From: Sva-07 sp031398325
GTDB taxonomy: Bacteria; Actinomycetota; Acidimicrobiia; Acidimicrobiales; Ilumatobacteraceae
Direction of reading: 5' to 3'
Length of the DNA stretch: 64,000 nt
Assembly: GCA_031398325.1 (NCBI GenBank)
Contig: JANNNB010000196.1
Location: 1 to 64,000 of the forward strand
A program made the position numbers and the translations under genes. This document shows positions 51,856-60,119 of the stretch, one piece after another. Each line of letters begins with the position of its first letter. Within the stretch, counting starts at the first letter, position 1. A model generated the notes under the pieces. The model did not search any database. It was not told the DNA's origin and was given only the letters and a program-made list of their open reading frames with translations.

Positions 51856-53303
51856 TGCAGAAGAAGGCGGTTGCGTCGGTCGCGTCACTCCTGGCGCTTG
51901 CCGCCGGCCTGGCGGCTGCGGCACAGAAGGCCAGGACCTCGCCACTCACGAGTCGGTTCTCACGCTCGGCGCGCATCTGGAAGCTGTCGGCACGAAATTC
52001 GACCCGGTTCGCCGTGTCGAAGGTGCGGGGCTTCGGCAGTCCGGAAGACCGGCGAGCCGAGCTCGACCAGCAGTTCGCGATCCGCACGGCGGAGGACGTC
52101 GCAAAGGAACTCGGCGAGATGAAGGGCGTGCTCATGAAAGCGGGTCAGCTCATCAGTTTCATCTTCGAAGCGCTGCCCGACGAGGCGCAGGAAGCGTTGG
52201 CGACACTGCAAGCCGATGCCGCGCCGATGGCTCCGACGCTGGCCGCCAGCGTCGTGAAGGCCGATCTCGGTCGGGCGCCCGAGCGAGTGTTCCTCGAATG
52301 GGGTGACGTGCCCGTCGCGGCCGCGTCGATCGGTCAGGTCCACAAGGCGATCACCCACGACGGGCGCGACGTCGCAGTGAAGATCCAGTACCCGGGCGTC
52401 AAGGAAGCCATCGAGAGCGACCTCGATGCCGCCGAGGTGATGTACGCGATGTTCTCGGCGATGATGCTCAAGGGCCTCGACGCGAAGGGGCTCGTCGACG
52501 AACTCCGCTCACGCATGCGCGAGGAACTCGACTACCGCCTCGAGGCCCGCAACATCAAGGTGTTCGAGGAGCGTTTCCGGGGTCACCCGTGGGTCCGGAT
52601 CCCCAAGCTCGTCCCCGAGTACTCGACCGAACACCTGCTCACGACCGAGTGGATCGACGGGATGAGCTTCGACGAGTTCCGCAGGAACGAGTCGTACGAG
52701 ACGAAACAGCGCACGGCCGAGGTCATCTGGCGGTTCGCCCAGAACGCCATCTTCCGGTACGGCGTGTTCAACGGCGACCCGCACCCTGGCAACTACAAGT
52801 TCCATCACGACGGCAGCGTGTCGTTCCTCGACTACGGCCTCGTCAAGCGGTGGACACCTGGTGAGTGGGAGAGCCTGCGACCGACGATGGACGCGATCAT
52901 CATCGACCGCGACCCCGAGTTGCTGGTGGCGCGGATGGAGTCGTCCGGGTTCCTGCGCACCGGTCACGGCCTCGATCCCCAACTGGTCTACGACTACGTG
53001 TCGAGCCCGTACACCCCATACCTCACCGACGAGTTCACGTTCACCCGTGACTGGATGCGCGAGACGCTCGGGGTGATCTTCGACGTGCAAGGCCCTCACG
53101 GTCCCGTGATCGAACAGCTCAACATGCCGCCGAGTTTCGTGATCCTCGACCGGGTCGTGTGGGGAGTCAGCGCCATCCTCGGCAAGCTCGAAGCGCACGG
53201 TCCCTGGCGGACGATGCTGATGGAGTACACCGCCGGTGGCCCACCCGCCACCGACCTCGGCGCCGCCGAAGCCGCCTGGTCCGCGGGCCGCACCGTCCAC
53301 TGA
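51855..53303 (+). CDS. ABC1/AarF/UbiB-family atypical kinase
   Basis: A 482-aa protein of the UbiB/ADCK family. Motifs: KAGQLISFIFEALPDE (KxGQ helix), ASIGQVHKA (Ala-rich loop replacing the Gly-rich loop), VAVKIQYPG (VAVK Lys), FNGDPHPGNYKF (catalytic/metal Asp and Asn) and FLDYGLVKRW (DFG-like). These proteins support quinone or lipid metabolism and bind membranes or lipids; the direct substrate is unclear. An N-terminal hydrophobic segment VASVASLLALAAGLAAAA may be a membrane helix. Confidence 0.92.
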   Translation: MQKKAVASVASLLALAAGLAAAAQKARTSPLTSRFSRSARIWKLSARNSTRFAVSKVRGFGSPEDRRAELDQQFAIRTAEDVAKELGEMKGVLMKAGQLISFIFEALPDEAQEALATLQADAAPMAPTLAASVVKADLGRAPERVFLEWGDVPVAAASIGQVHKAITHDGRDVAVKIQYPGVKEAIESDLDAAEVMYAMFSAMMLKGLDAKGLVDELRSRMREELDYRLEARNIKVFEERFRGHPWVRIPKLVPEYSTEHLLTTEWIDGMSFDEFRRNESYETKQRTAEVIWRFAQNAIFRYGVFNGDPHPGNYKFHHDGSVSFLDYGLVKRWTPGEWESLRPTMDAIIIDRDPELLVARMESSGFLRTGHGLDPQLVYDYVSSPYTPYLTDEFTFTRDWMRETLGVIFDVQGPHGPVIEQLNMPPSFVILDRVVWGVSAILGKLEAHGPWRTMLMEYTAGGPPATDLGAAEAAWSAGRTVH

Positions 53304-53475
53304 CACGGTTGGCTCGGCCTCACGTCGCATCTCGCCGCAACGATCGAGGTCGACCGAGCGTCCGGGAGGTTTGCACGTGGGATCTCGATGTACCGGCGCC
53401 CGTGCCGGACATCTACATCGCTGGGAGTGCGCCCGGGATTGACACGCCGCTGCAAACTCGGTAGCGGGCCGGGGC

Positions 53476-53481
53476 TATGGT
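53476..53481 (+). promoter_or_regulatory. -10 element for the ferritin-like gene 1
   Basis: TATGGT, 6 nt before ATG 53488. A TTGACA at 53439-53444 is too far upstream to pair with it. Confidence 0.45.
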
Positions 53482-53487
53482 CTCGGC

Positions 53488-54141
53488 ATGGCGGAGACTG
53501 CGACCGAGACGCCCACCGACACCCCGTCGACGGCGCGTGCGCCGTTCGCGCCGTGGGATCGCCGCGATCTGCCGGGCTCGTTCGACGTCGTCGAAACGGC
53601 ACGCCGGGTGGGCAACTACAAGTGGACCGAGATGAAGCTGTTCGAGGCGCTCGGCGGTTGGATCGCGACGATCCCCGAGCTCGACGTGAAGATGCGCCTC
53701 GGCACACACTGTTACCACCACGCCTGGCACGCCGACCTCTGGCACAAGCGGTTGCCCGAGTTGCGCGAGATGAAGCCGGAGCGGCTCACCGTGCCGGCCA
53801 ACGAGGCGATGGAACGGTTCATCGAAGCGATGACCGAGCCCGAGGCACCCGAGCTCACGATCGAGAAGTTGGTCGGCGTCTACCGGGTTCTCATCCCGCG
53901 GTTCATCGCTGCATACACGTACCACCAGAACAACACCAGCGAGATCACAGATGCGCCGACGATCCGCACGATCAAGTTCATCTTGCAGGACGAGTTCGAG
54001 GATTGGCGCGACGGCGAGATGATGCTGCAATCACTCATCACCACACCCGACCAGGTCCGCCGCGCGGCGAATCATCAAGCACGACTCGAAGCGATCATGG
54101 TCGAAGCCGGCGGGATCACCGGTCCCGGCAGCATTGGCTGA
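53488..54141 (+). CDS. Helical ferritin-like protein of unknown function
   Basis: A 217-aa protein not assigned to a named family. Predicted long helices carry possible metal ligands: NYKWTEMKLFEALGGW (Glu), GTHCYHHAWHADLWHKRL (several His) and YTYHQNNTSEITDAP then ILQDEFEDWRDGEMML (Glu/Asp). This is the look of a four-helix diiron or ferritin-like protein. The next gene is a DUF455-type ferritin-like protein and the third is unknown; spacing and direction suggest one operon, interrupted by a 7-bp repeat array. Confidence 0.72.
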   Translation: MAETATETPTDTPSTARAPFAPWDRRDLPGSFDVVETARRVGNYKWTEMKLFEALGGWIATIPELDVKMRLGTHCYHHAWHADLWHKRLPELREMKPERLTVPANEAMERFIEAMTEPEAPELTIEKLVGVYRVLIPRFIAAYTYHQNNTSEITDAPTIRTIKFILQDEFEDWRDGEMMLQSLITTPDQVRRAANHQARLEAIMVEAGGITGPGSIG

Positions 54142-54153
54142 CCGAACACTCGG

Positions 54154-54209
54154 ACACCGAACACCGAACACCGAACACCGAACACCGAACACCGAACACC
54201 GAACACCAA
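54154..54209. repeat. Microsatellite-like array of 7-bp units
   Basis: Seven exact copies of ACACCGA (54154-54202) and a degenerate eighth fill the gap between the first and second ferritin-like genes, ending about 25 nt before ATG 54234. Confidence 0.9.
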
Positions 54210-54233
54210 CAACTACGAACACGGGGGCACCTG

Positions 54234-55112
54234 ATGCGTCAGTTCTTTCCAGTCGAAGACCTCGCTCGTGACGAGCGGTTCGTGCAGACGAACATGGCCG
54301 AGCGGATGAAGGACGTTCGCGCGCCGCGCGCCCGTTCGTCCGAGAACGGCAACCGCGTGTCGGCGAAGAGTCGAGCCGCGTCGGCCCGCCTCACCCCCGA
54401 CCGCCACGACGCGTCCGACGCCGCCCGCTCGCTCATGCACGGCATCATGGTGGGTGAGATCCAGGCACTCGAGGGCGCCGGCCGCACCGCACACGACTTT
54501 CCCACCGGCGACGGCACGAACGACACGATCCCCTTCGAACTCAAGCTCGACATGGCCCGTCAGGCCTGGGACGAGGCCCGCCACGTGGAGATCAGCGTCA
54601 AGCTGTCCGACTGGATGGGGACCGAGCTCGGCCAGTTCGCGGAGAACACCGTGTTGTTCCAGGCGGCGTGCTCCAACGATCCCGTGCTGCGACTCGCCGG
54701 CGTCAACCGCGCGCTCGAAGGTCTCGCCATCGACGTGTTCACGCAGATGAAGGAGTTCGGCGACATCGCCGGCGATCCGTACCTCGAGTTCTGCGAGGAC
54801 TGGATGCTCGCCGACGAGGTGACCCACGTGAAGATGGGTTCGGACTGGTTGCGCAAGGTCACCGAGAAGGACCCCGAGCGTCGAGCGAAGGCGCTCGAGT
54901 TCCAGCAGGTCGTCGACAAGCTGTTCAGCTTCGGCGGCTCCCGCAGCGACAGCGACGAGAGCCCGATCGGGCTCGCGCGTCGCTTCCGGGAACTCGCCGG
55001 GTTCACCGACGAAGAAGTCGACGACATCGCGCAGATGGGATACGACGCACTCGAGGAGCGGAAGGCAGCCGTGAAGCTCGCGCAGGCAGCGGCCGGCGCC
55101 GTCGCGGTCTGA
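54234..55112 (+). CDS. DUF455-like ferritin-like diiron protein
   Basis: A 292-aa helical protein with a full diiron pattern: Glu in GEIQALEGAGR, E-x-x-H in WDEARHVEIS, Glu in ALEGLAIDVFTQM and E-x-x-H in ADEVTHVKMG. This fits DUF455/MiaE-like ferritin superfamily proteins, some of which hydroxylate tRNA or act on lipids; the substrate here is unknown. A basic, Ser/Arg/Ala-rich stretch at residues 20-60 precedes the fold. It follows the 7-bp repeat array and is followed within 1 nt by the third gene. Confidence 0.85.
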   Translation: MRQFFPVEDLARDERFVQTNMAERMKDVRAPRARSSENGNRVSAKSRAASARLTPDRHDASDAARSLMHGIMVGEIQALEGAGRTAHDFPTGDGTNDTIPFELKLDMARQAWDEARHVEISVKLSDWMGTELGQFAENTVLFQAACSNDPVLRLAGVNRALEGLAIDVFTQMKEFGDIAGDPYLEFCEDWMLADEVTHVKMGSDWLRKVTEKDPERRAKALEFQQVVDKLFSFGGSRSDSDESPIGLARRFRELAGFTDEEVDDIAQMGYDALEERKAAVKLAQAAAGAVAV

Positions 55113-55113
55113 C

Positions 55114-55668
55114 GTGAGCGAGCAGACGATCGCGCCGAAGGTGTCGGTCGCTCCCGAGCAGTTCACGTTCGTCAAGTACGACGCGGCCGAGATCGTCGAG
55201 GTGGTGTCCGACCTCGCCGCCAAGATCGGCCTCGCCAACCCGATCCGAGTGGTGGTCGACGAAACCACGCCGCTCGCCGCGATGTCGTCGACGATCGACG
55301 GCAGCTCGTCGGACGCGCTGATCACGATCCACGTGGAGAGTGGCGCGCTCGAGGACACCAAGAACTTCACGAACTTCAACCGTCACCACGCGGAGATCTC
55401 GCTCGGTCGAATGCTGCTGCGTGCCCATGACCGTCTTCGGCCCGACTTCGACGCAGCACCGGACGACGATGCGTTGAGCCTCCAGGAGGAGGCGGCGTGG
55501 AACACCTACGTCAACGGTCGGCTCGAGCGGCTCGGCGTCGAGAGCAACCGCCAGCGGTGGCGATACAACTTCCGCAACCGGTTCGGCTTCAGTGACGCCG
55601 CCGACGCCCGCTTCGACGAGCTCTGGAACGCCACGGACCTCTCCTGGTCCGACCTCGCCGCCCCCTGA
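55114..55668 (+). CDS. Conserved protein of unknown function linked to the DUF455 gene
   Basis: A 184-aa protein I do not recognise. It starts with GTG 55114, 1 nt after the DUF455 gene. The first 100 residues look alpha/beta (IRVVVDETTPLA, ALITIHVESGALED). A helix NRHHAEISLGRMLLRAHDRL and an acidic segment follow, then a Trp/Arg-rich end (QRWRYNFRNRFGFSD). His-His-x-x-E could bind metal. There is no signal peptide or membrane helix. The tight spacing suggests it works with the two ferritin-like proteins. Confidence 0.7.
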   Translation: MSEQTIAPKVSVAPEQFTFVKYDAAEIVEVVSDLAAKIGLANPIRVVVDETTPLAAMSSTIDGSSSDALITIHVESGALEDTKNFTNFNRHHAEISLGRMLLRAHDRLRPDFDAAPDDDALSLQEEAAWNTYVNGRLERLGVESNRQRWRYNFRNRFGFSDAADARFDELWNATDLSWSDLAAP

Positions 55669-55687
55669 CCACCCGCCTCACCCCTCG

Positions 55688-55727
55688 CGATGAGCGAAAC
55701 CACCGCATGCGGGGCGTTCGCTCATCG
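55688..55727. repeat. Inverted repeat, GATGAGCGAA family (copy 2)
   Basis: CGATGAGCGAA at the left pairs with TTCGCTCATCG at the right; the middle holds CCGCATGCGG. Directly followed by copy 3, with start-to-start spacing of 61 bp. Confidence 0.8.
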
Positions 55728-55748
55728 GACTACCGCCCACACCCGCGG

Positions 55749-55788
55749 CGATGAGCGAAACCACCGCATGCGGGGCGTTGGCTCATCG
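55749..55788. repeat. Inverted repeat, GATGAGCGAA family (copy 3)
   Basis: Same 40-bp unit as 55688-55727 with one C to G change in the right arm (GTTGGCTCATCG). It lies 31 nt before the epoxide hydrolase -10. Confidence 0.8.
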
Positions 55789-55819
55789 CTCCGGTCCGAT
55801 GCGGGCGGGGGGCGGCGTC

Positions 55820-55825
55820 TACCGT
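55820..55825 (+). promoter_or_regulatory. -10 element for the epoxide hydrolase gene
   Basis: TACCGT, 7 nt before GTG 55833; favours that start over GTG 55824, which overlaps the element. Confidence 0.45.
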
Positions 55826-55832
55826 GCTCGGC

Positions 55833-56810
55833 GTGACAGGGCAGCAGCGGCGTGTGGCAACCAACGGGGTCGAACTGGACGTGATCGATGCGGGCGAGGC
55901 GGGCAACCCGGTCGTCGTCCTCGTTCACGGGTTCCCGGAGAGTTCGCACTCGTGGCGCCACCAGATCCAGCCGCTCGTCGACGCCGGATACCGCGTGCTC
56001 GTGCCCGACCAGCGTGGTTACGCACACTCGACCGCTCCCACCGACGTCGATGCCTACCGGGTGGACCACCTGGCGGCCGACCTGCTCGGGTTGCTCGACG
56101 ACATCGGCGCGACCGATGCGGTCTTCGTCGGTCACGACTGGGGCTCGATGGTGGTCTGGGACCTGTCGCGGCTCCACCCCGATCGTGTTCGCGGCGTGAT
56201 CAACGTCAGCGTGCCCTACACGCCGTGGCCGGCGCCGCCGACCGACCTGTTCAAGATGATGTCCGGCGACCGCTTCTTCTACATCCTCTATTTTCAGCAG
56301 GTCGGCCCACCGGAGGCCGAGCTCGGCGCCGACGTCCTCGAGACGATGCGCAAGACGATGTGGGGTGGGTCCGCCGCGATGTTCGGGCCGGCACCCGACC
56401 CGGCCAGCATCCCGCCGACGGAGGGCACCGGCTTCCTCGACATGATGGCCGGCCGCGAGATTCCCGACGGCCTGCCGGACTGGCTCACGCAGGACGACCT
56501 CGACGCCTACGTCGAACAGTTCGAGTCGAGCGGGTTCTTCGGGCCGGTCAGCTGGTACCGCAATCTCGATGCCGACTATCTGCTCACGAAGGACCTTGCC
56601 GTCCCGGCGATGCCCACCGCATTCATCGGTGGTCGCCAAGACGGTGTGATCGCCTACCGCCCCGAGTCCGTCGAGGCCATGGAGACGATGCTGCCCGGCT
56701 TCAAGGGCACGATCTGGATCGACGATGCCGGGCACTGGACCCAGCAGGAACGCCCCGCCGAATTCAACGCGGCGCTGTTGGAGCTCCTCCACCGCGTCGA
56801 GTCGAGCTGA
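55833..56810 (+). CDS. Alpha/beta hydrolase, epoxide hydrolase-like
   Basis: A 325-aa hydrolase. HGFPES is the oxyanion motif. GHDWGS carries the Asp nucleophile, which together with the lid Tyr (VSWYRNLDAD) points to epoxide hydrolase rather than esterase. The acid is in GGRQDGVIAYRP and the catalytic His in DDAGHWTQQERP. It probably opens epoxides to diols in the cytoplasm. GTG 55833 is chosen from the -10. Its 3' end overlaps the convergent membrane-protein gene by 47 nt. Confidence 0.9.
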   Translation: MTGQQRRVATNGVELDVIDAGEAGNPVVVLVHGFPESSHSWRHQIQPLVDAGYRVLVPDQRGYAHSTAPTDVDAYRVDHLAADLLGLLDDIGATDAVFVGHDWGSMVVWDLSRLHPDRVRGVINVSVPYTPWPAPPTDLFKMMSGDRFFYILYFQQVGPPEAELGADVLETMRKTMWGGSAAMFGPAPDPASIPPTEGTGFLDMMAGREIPDGLPDWLTQDDLDAYVEQFESSGFFGPVSWYRNLDADYLLTKDLAVPAMPTAFIGGRQDGVIAYRPESVEAMETMLPGFKGTIWIDDAGHWTQQERPAEFNAALLELLHRVESS

Positions 56811-57489
56811 ACGGTCGCACGGCAGGCCGCTTCCAGCCGATGCCGGCGACCTTGCCGCCCGGCGGCCAGTGGTCGTCGCGGCTGTACGCCCACCACTCCA
56901 ACGGGTTGAGGTAGTACCCGTACGTCTCGATCACCTTGCCGATCGGCTGGTCGCGGTGCCGCACGAGCCACGCCAGCGAGCCGATGGCGCCAGCCGTCAC
57001 CATCCATCCGACGTACACGACGGGATAGAGCGGCCCGAGCCAACGCGCCTGCCAGACGTGGACGTCCTCGTGGTCGGTGATCAGGCGGCGGCGCCTCGGC
57101 TTCGAGCAATCGGCCGCGCCGCTGATCACGTTGCCGAGCGTGATGGCGAATCCCTTGCGGGGCATGAATCCGCGCTCGTACACGTGCCGGTTCGCGCGCC
57201 TGCTGAGGTCGTCGACGTACCCGCCCTTCGTCGCTGCGCCGACGGCGTTGGCGAACAACGCTGCGGTCGTCATCGGCAGCGCCCACGTCGAGTCGAGCAC
57301 CACCGCAGCGACACCCTTCGCGGACCGCCAGCCGTAGACACGACGCCAGCCCGACACGGCCCCGTTCGCCGCCGCGATCGCCCCCAACGGGAACGACAGG
57401 CCGATCGGCAAACCCACCGCAGCGCCGAGGAGCCCCCCGAAAACTGCGGCGGCGGCAGCCTCGGTAGGGCTGCCGCCGTCAGCGGACAT
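56764..57489 (-). CDS. Conserved membrane-associated protein of unknown function
   Basis: A 241-aa protein. The N terminus has a Gly/Ala-rich hydrophobic region (VFGGLLGAAVGLPIGLSFPL), and helices occur around 75-90 and 155-180 (YPVVYVGWMVTAGAIGSLAW). The segment LITDHEDVHVWQARWLGPLY includes HExxH-like spacing (H-E-D-V-H), possibly metal-binding. The end is basic. The downstream end overlaps the epoxide hydrolase gene by 47 nt, so its true stop region deserves care. It is separated from the BI-1 gene stop by 24 nt. Confidence 0.7.
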   Translation of the reverse strand: MSADGGSPTEAAAAAVFGGLLGAAVGLPIGLSFPLGAIAAANGAVSGWRRVYGWRSAKGVAAVVLDSTWALPMTTAALFANAVGAATKGGYVDDLSRRANRHVYERGFMPRKGFAITLGNVISGAADCSKPRRRRLITDHEDVHVWQARWLGPLYPVVYVGWMVTAGAIGSLAWLVRHRDQPIGKVIETYGYYLNPLEWWAYSRDDHWPPGGKVAGIGWKRPAVRPFSSTRRGGGAPTAPR

Positions 57490-57513
57490 CGATCGAACCG
57501 GACAGCCGGTCGG

Positions 57514-58335
57514 TCAGTTGCGGAGATACGACAGGAGTCGCAGGATCTCCAGGTAGAGCCAGACGAGCGTGACGACGAGGCCGAGCGCGCCGACCCATTC
57601 GTAGTTCTTCGGCATACCCGAGGCGATGGCCCGCTCGATGAAGTCGAAGTCGAGCGCCAGGTTCATCGCTGCGAGCCCGCACACGAACACCGAGAACGCG
57701 ATGCTGAGCGCCATGTTGTCGCCGTTGAGGAACGGCAGCGATCCGCCGAACAGGCTGAAGATGAACGAACCCAGGTAGAGGACCATCACGCCGAGCGTGG
57801 CGAAGATGACCGCACGACGGAACTTGTCGGTCACCTTGATGATGCGGGTCCGATACAGCAGCAGCATCACAGCGAACACCGAGGCCGTCGCGAGCACTGC
57901 TTGGAGCACGATGCCGTTGTAGAACGTCTCGTAGCCCTTCGAGATCGCACCGACGGCGAAGCCGTAGCCGATGGCGTACACCGGGCCCAGGAACTTCGCG
58001 AGCGCCGGCTTGCGCATCGCGACGATGACTGCGATGAACCCGACGACGATGCCGAGGAATCCGAGTGCGGGGAACTGGTAGGTCTCGACGCCGTTTTCGA
58101 GTGTGGGACCTTCGGCTGCGTTCCAGCCGAACGTCGCCGCGGCGAGGAGGATCAGGAGGAGCACGAGCGAAGCGCTGATCGTACCGTTCAGCGTCATGGC
58201 CTTCTGCCATGAAGAGACCGGCCCGTCGGTGACGGGCACCGGAGTGACGTGGGTGCCCGCTTCCGGCGCACCCCATCCGGCCTGATTCTGAGATGCCGCC
58301 TTGAACGACCCTTCGTTGAATACTGGATTAGGCAT
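57514..58335 (-). CDS. Bax inhibitor-1/YccA family membrane protein
   Basis: A 273-aa protein with seven predicted helices after a 45-residue soluble N terminus, of the actinobacterial YccA/BI-1-like group. Typical segments: FLGPVYAIGYGFAVGAISKGYETFYNGIV, MVLYLGSFIFSLFGG-type helices, and LALDFDFIERAIASGMPKNYEW with the conserved acidic pair. Family members leak calcium or protons; the role here is unknown. ATG 58335 has TAGAAT 9 nt upstream. Confidence 0.9.
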   Translation of the reverse strand: MPNPVFNEGSFKAASQNQAGWGAPEAGTHVTPVPVTDGPVSSWQKAMTLNGTISASLVLLLILLAAATFGWNAAEGPTLENGVETYQFPALGFLGIVVGFIAVIVAMRKPALAKFLGPVYAIGYGFAVGAISKGYETFYNGIVLQAVLATASVFAVMLLLYRTRIIKVTDKFRRAVIFATLGVMVLYLGSFIFSLFGGSLPFLNGDNMALSIAFSVFVCGLAAMNLALDFDFIERAIASGMPKNYEWVGALGLVVTLVWLYLEILRLLSYLRN

Positions 58336-58344
58336 GGTCCCGGA

Positions 58345-58350
58345 ATTCTA
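58345..58350 (-). promoter_or_regulatory. -10 element for the BI-1 gene
   Basis: TAGAAT on the minus strand, 9 nt before ATG 58335; close to consensus. Confidence 0.5.
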
Positions 58351-58423
58351 CCCGTGACGATCGCAGTCGGTCACGCGTCGTCGTCACCTCCTTACCTCTT
58401 TTTGTCGCGGAGGTCCAATCCGG

Positions 58424-58735
58424 TCAGCGAAGATCGTGAGCGCTCGTGGCGTCCCAGAGGTCGATGTCGGGAGCCGCAGCGAGCAGACCGATGCACGCGG
58501 TCGCCATCTCGACCATCGAGGGTGCGTCGAAGTGGGTGCGCTGATGATCCTGCGACTCCCACTTCTCGATCACGAGATGCCGCCCCGGATTGGTGACGGA
58601 CGAGACCAGGTCGACGTTTCGGCAACCCGGCTCCATTCGCGTGACGACGACGTATTTCGAGAGCACCCCCAGCAACTGCACCTCGTCGGCTGCGTCGAAA
58701 CGCATGGTGACCACCACGAGTTCGACGTCCGGCAT
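58424..58735 (-). CDS. Antibiotic biosynthesis monooxygenase (ABM/YgiN-like) domain protein
   Basis: A 103-aa dimeric ferredoxin-like ABM-fold protein: VVVTMRFDAADEVQLLGVLS, EPGCRNVDLVSSVTNPGRHL, VIEKWESQDHQRTHFDAPSM. The EPGC, EKW and H-x-x-x-P-like positions are the family hallmarks. Such proteins oxidise quinols or aromatic compounds without cofactor, or degrade heme in other branches; the substrate is unknown. ATG 58735 gives the normal length. Confidence 0.87.
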   Translation of the reverse strand: MPDVELVVVTMRFDAADEVQLLGVLSKYVVVTRMEPGCRNVDLVSSVTNPGRHLVIEKWESQDHQRTHFDAPSMVEMATACIGLLAAAPDIDLWDATSAHDLR

Positions 58736-59051
58736 GGCTTGACCGACCGATTCGTCGTCGCCCGGGAATGCATCGCTGTTCAAGATTCCACACTCCTGAA
58801 GATCTGTCGCGGCGATATCTGCGCGTCGAGCGTGGTCCACGGGTTGGCGGGATCGACGTCGTCGGTATCGTGGCCGCTGTCGTGTGACCTCCGTCGTCGA
58901 GCTGGCGTCGGGAACCGCATGACACAGATTCGCACGCTGAATCGAATCAGAACAATCAAGCAAGAACGATCATCCGCAAACGTCATCCACGTCAGCGCCA
59001 CCCGGTCAGAATGCGACCGAGCTGACGCCGACCCAATGTAGGGAGCCGCCG
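58736..59051. other. 316-bp intergenic region between the ABM and sigma-factor genes
   Basis: Divergent upstream regions with no credible gene. It is relatively AT-rich near 58930-58985. It holds AGGGAG (59040-59045), a good ribosome-binding site 6 nt before the sigma-factor GTG. TTGGCG (58844) and TATCGT (58866), 16 bp apart, form a weak possible promoter; otherwise nothing clear was seen. Confidence 0.5.
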
Positions 59052-59990
59052 GTGGCCAAAGATCGCGTCGATCGAGACGACGAAGACCTCGTACGTCTCT
59101 ACCTCACAGACATCGGGCAGTACACGCTGCTCACGAAAGATGACGAGGTGCGACTGGCGAAGGCGATCGAAGCCGGCAACGAGGCCCTCGCGGAACTCGA
59201 TGCCGCCGGCAAGGAGTTGACGGCCGCGAAGAAGCGTGAGCTCCGCCGCACCGCCCGCCAGGGGGAAGAAGCCGAGCGCCAGTTCGTGCAGTCGAACCTC
59301 CGCTTGGTGGTGTCGATCGCGAAGAAGTACCAGGCGTCAGGTCTCCCGCTCCTCGACCTGATCCAGGAGGGCAACCTCGGCCTCATGCACGCCGTCGAGA
59401 AGTTCGACTGGCGCAAGGGCTTCAAGTTCTCCACCTACGCCACGTGGTGGATCCGCCAGGCGATCACCCGCGGCATCGCCAACACCGGCCGCACGATCCG
59501 TCTGCCCGTCCACGCCGGCGACACCCTCGCACGGCTGCAGAAGGCGCGATCGCGCCTCGAGCTCAAGTACGGCCGACCCGCCACGCTGTCCGAGCTGGCT
59601 CGCGAAGTCGAGATGCCGGAAGACAAGGTGACCGAGGCGCTGCGCTTCGCCGCCGAGCCGCTCTCGCTGTCGGAGCCGCTCCGCGAGGACGGCGATGCGG
59701 AGCTCGGCGATGTCGTCGAAGACCGCTCGGCCGAATCGCCCTTCGAGGTGGCGGCCACGGCGCTGTTGCCCGACGAGATCGCCCGCCTGTTGGCCCCGCT
59801 CGACGAGCGCGAGCGCGAGATCCTGAAGCTCCGCTTCGGCCTCGATCGCGGCGAACCGCGCACGCTCGAAGAGGTCGGCGAGCACTTCAACCTCACGCGC
59901 GAGCGCATTCGTCAGATCGAGGCTCGTGCGATGAGCAAGCTGCGTCATCCGTCGAGCGATACCGGCGCCCGCGACCTCCTCGCCGACTGA
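59052..59990 (+). CDS. RNA polymerase sigma factor, RpoD family (group 2-like)
   Basis: A 312-aa sigma-70 protein with region 1.2 (VRLYLTDIGQYTLLTKDDEV), region 2 (LRLVVSIAKKYQASGLPLLD, IQEGNLGLMHAVEKFDW, FSTYATWWIRQAITRGI), region 3 (RPATLSELAREVEM) and region 4 (LEEVGEHFNLTRERIRQIEA). There is no long N-terminal region 1.1, so it could be a short primary sigma factor or a SigB-like group 2 factor. GTG 59052 follows AGGGAG. A strong hairpin lies 44 nt after its stop. Confidence 0.93.
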   Translation: MAKDRVDRDDEDLVRLYLTDIGQYTLLTKDDEVRLAKAIEAGNEALAELDAAGKELTAAKKRELRRTARQGEEAERQFVQSNLRLVVSIAKKYQASGLPLLDLIQEGNLGLMHAVEKFDWRKGFKFSTYATWWIRQAITRGIANTGRTIRLPVHAGDTLARLQKARSRLELKYGRPATLSELAREVEMPEDKVTEALRFAAEPLSLSEPLREDGDAELGDVVEDRSAESPFEVAATALLPDEIARLLAPLDEREREILKLRFGLDRGEPRTLEEVGEHFNLTRERIRQIEARAMSKLRHPSSDTGARDLLAD

Positions 59991-60033
59991 CCCGACCGCC
60001 GCTCCGGCCTTCCGTTCCGCTCGAGGCGTGAAC

Positions 60034-60058
60034 AATGTGCGCTCCCCAAGCGCACATT
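60034..60058. terminator. Hairpin downstream of the sigma-factor gene
   Basis: AATGTGCGCT (60034-60043) pairs perfectly with AGCGCACATT (60049-60058) around the loop CCCCA. The outer bases (TGAA-C and G-ATCA) extend it with one mismatch. No T-tract follows, so it is a probable terminator or RNA-stability element. Confidence 0.6.
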
Positions 60059-60119
60059 GATCACGACTTCGGCGTTCGGCTGACCGCAAACCCGCACCGA
60101 GCGCTCGCGCGCGGTGTGA

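Noticed and set aside
53439..53444. TTGACA as a -35 box for the ferritin-like gene
   Set aside because: No -10 at 16-18 bp; the TATGGT near the start is 31 bp away, so the two do not pair.
54154..54209. Possible CRISPR-like array
   Set aside because: Units are 7 bp, directly adjacent and without spacers; it is a microsatellite.
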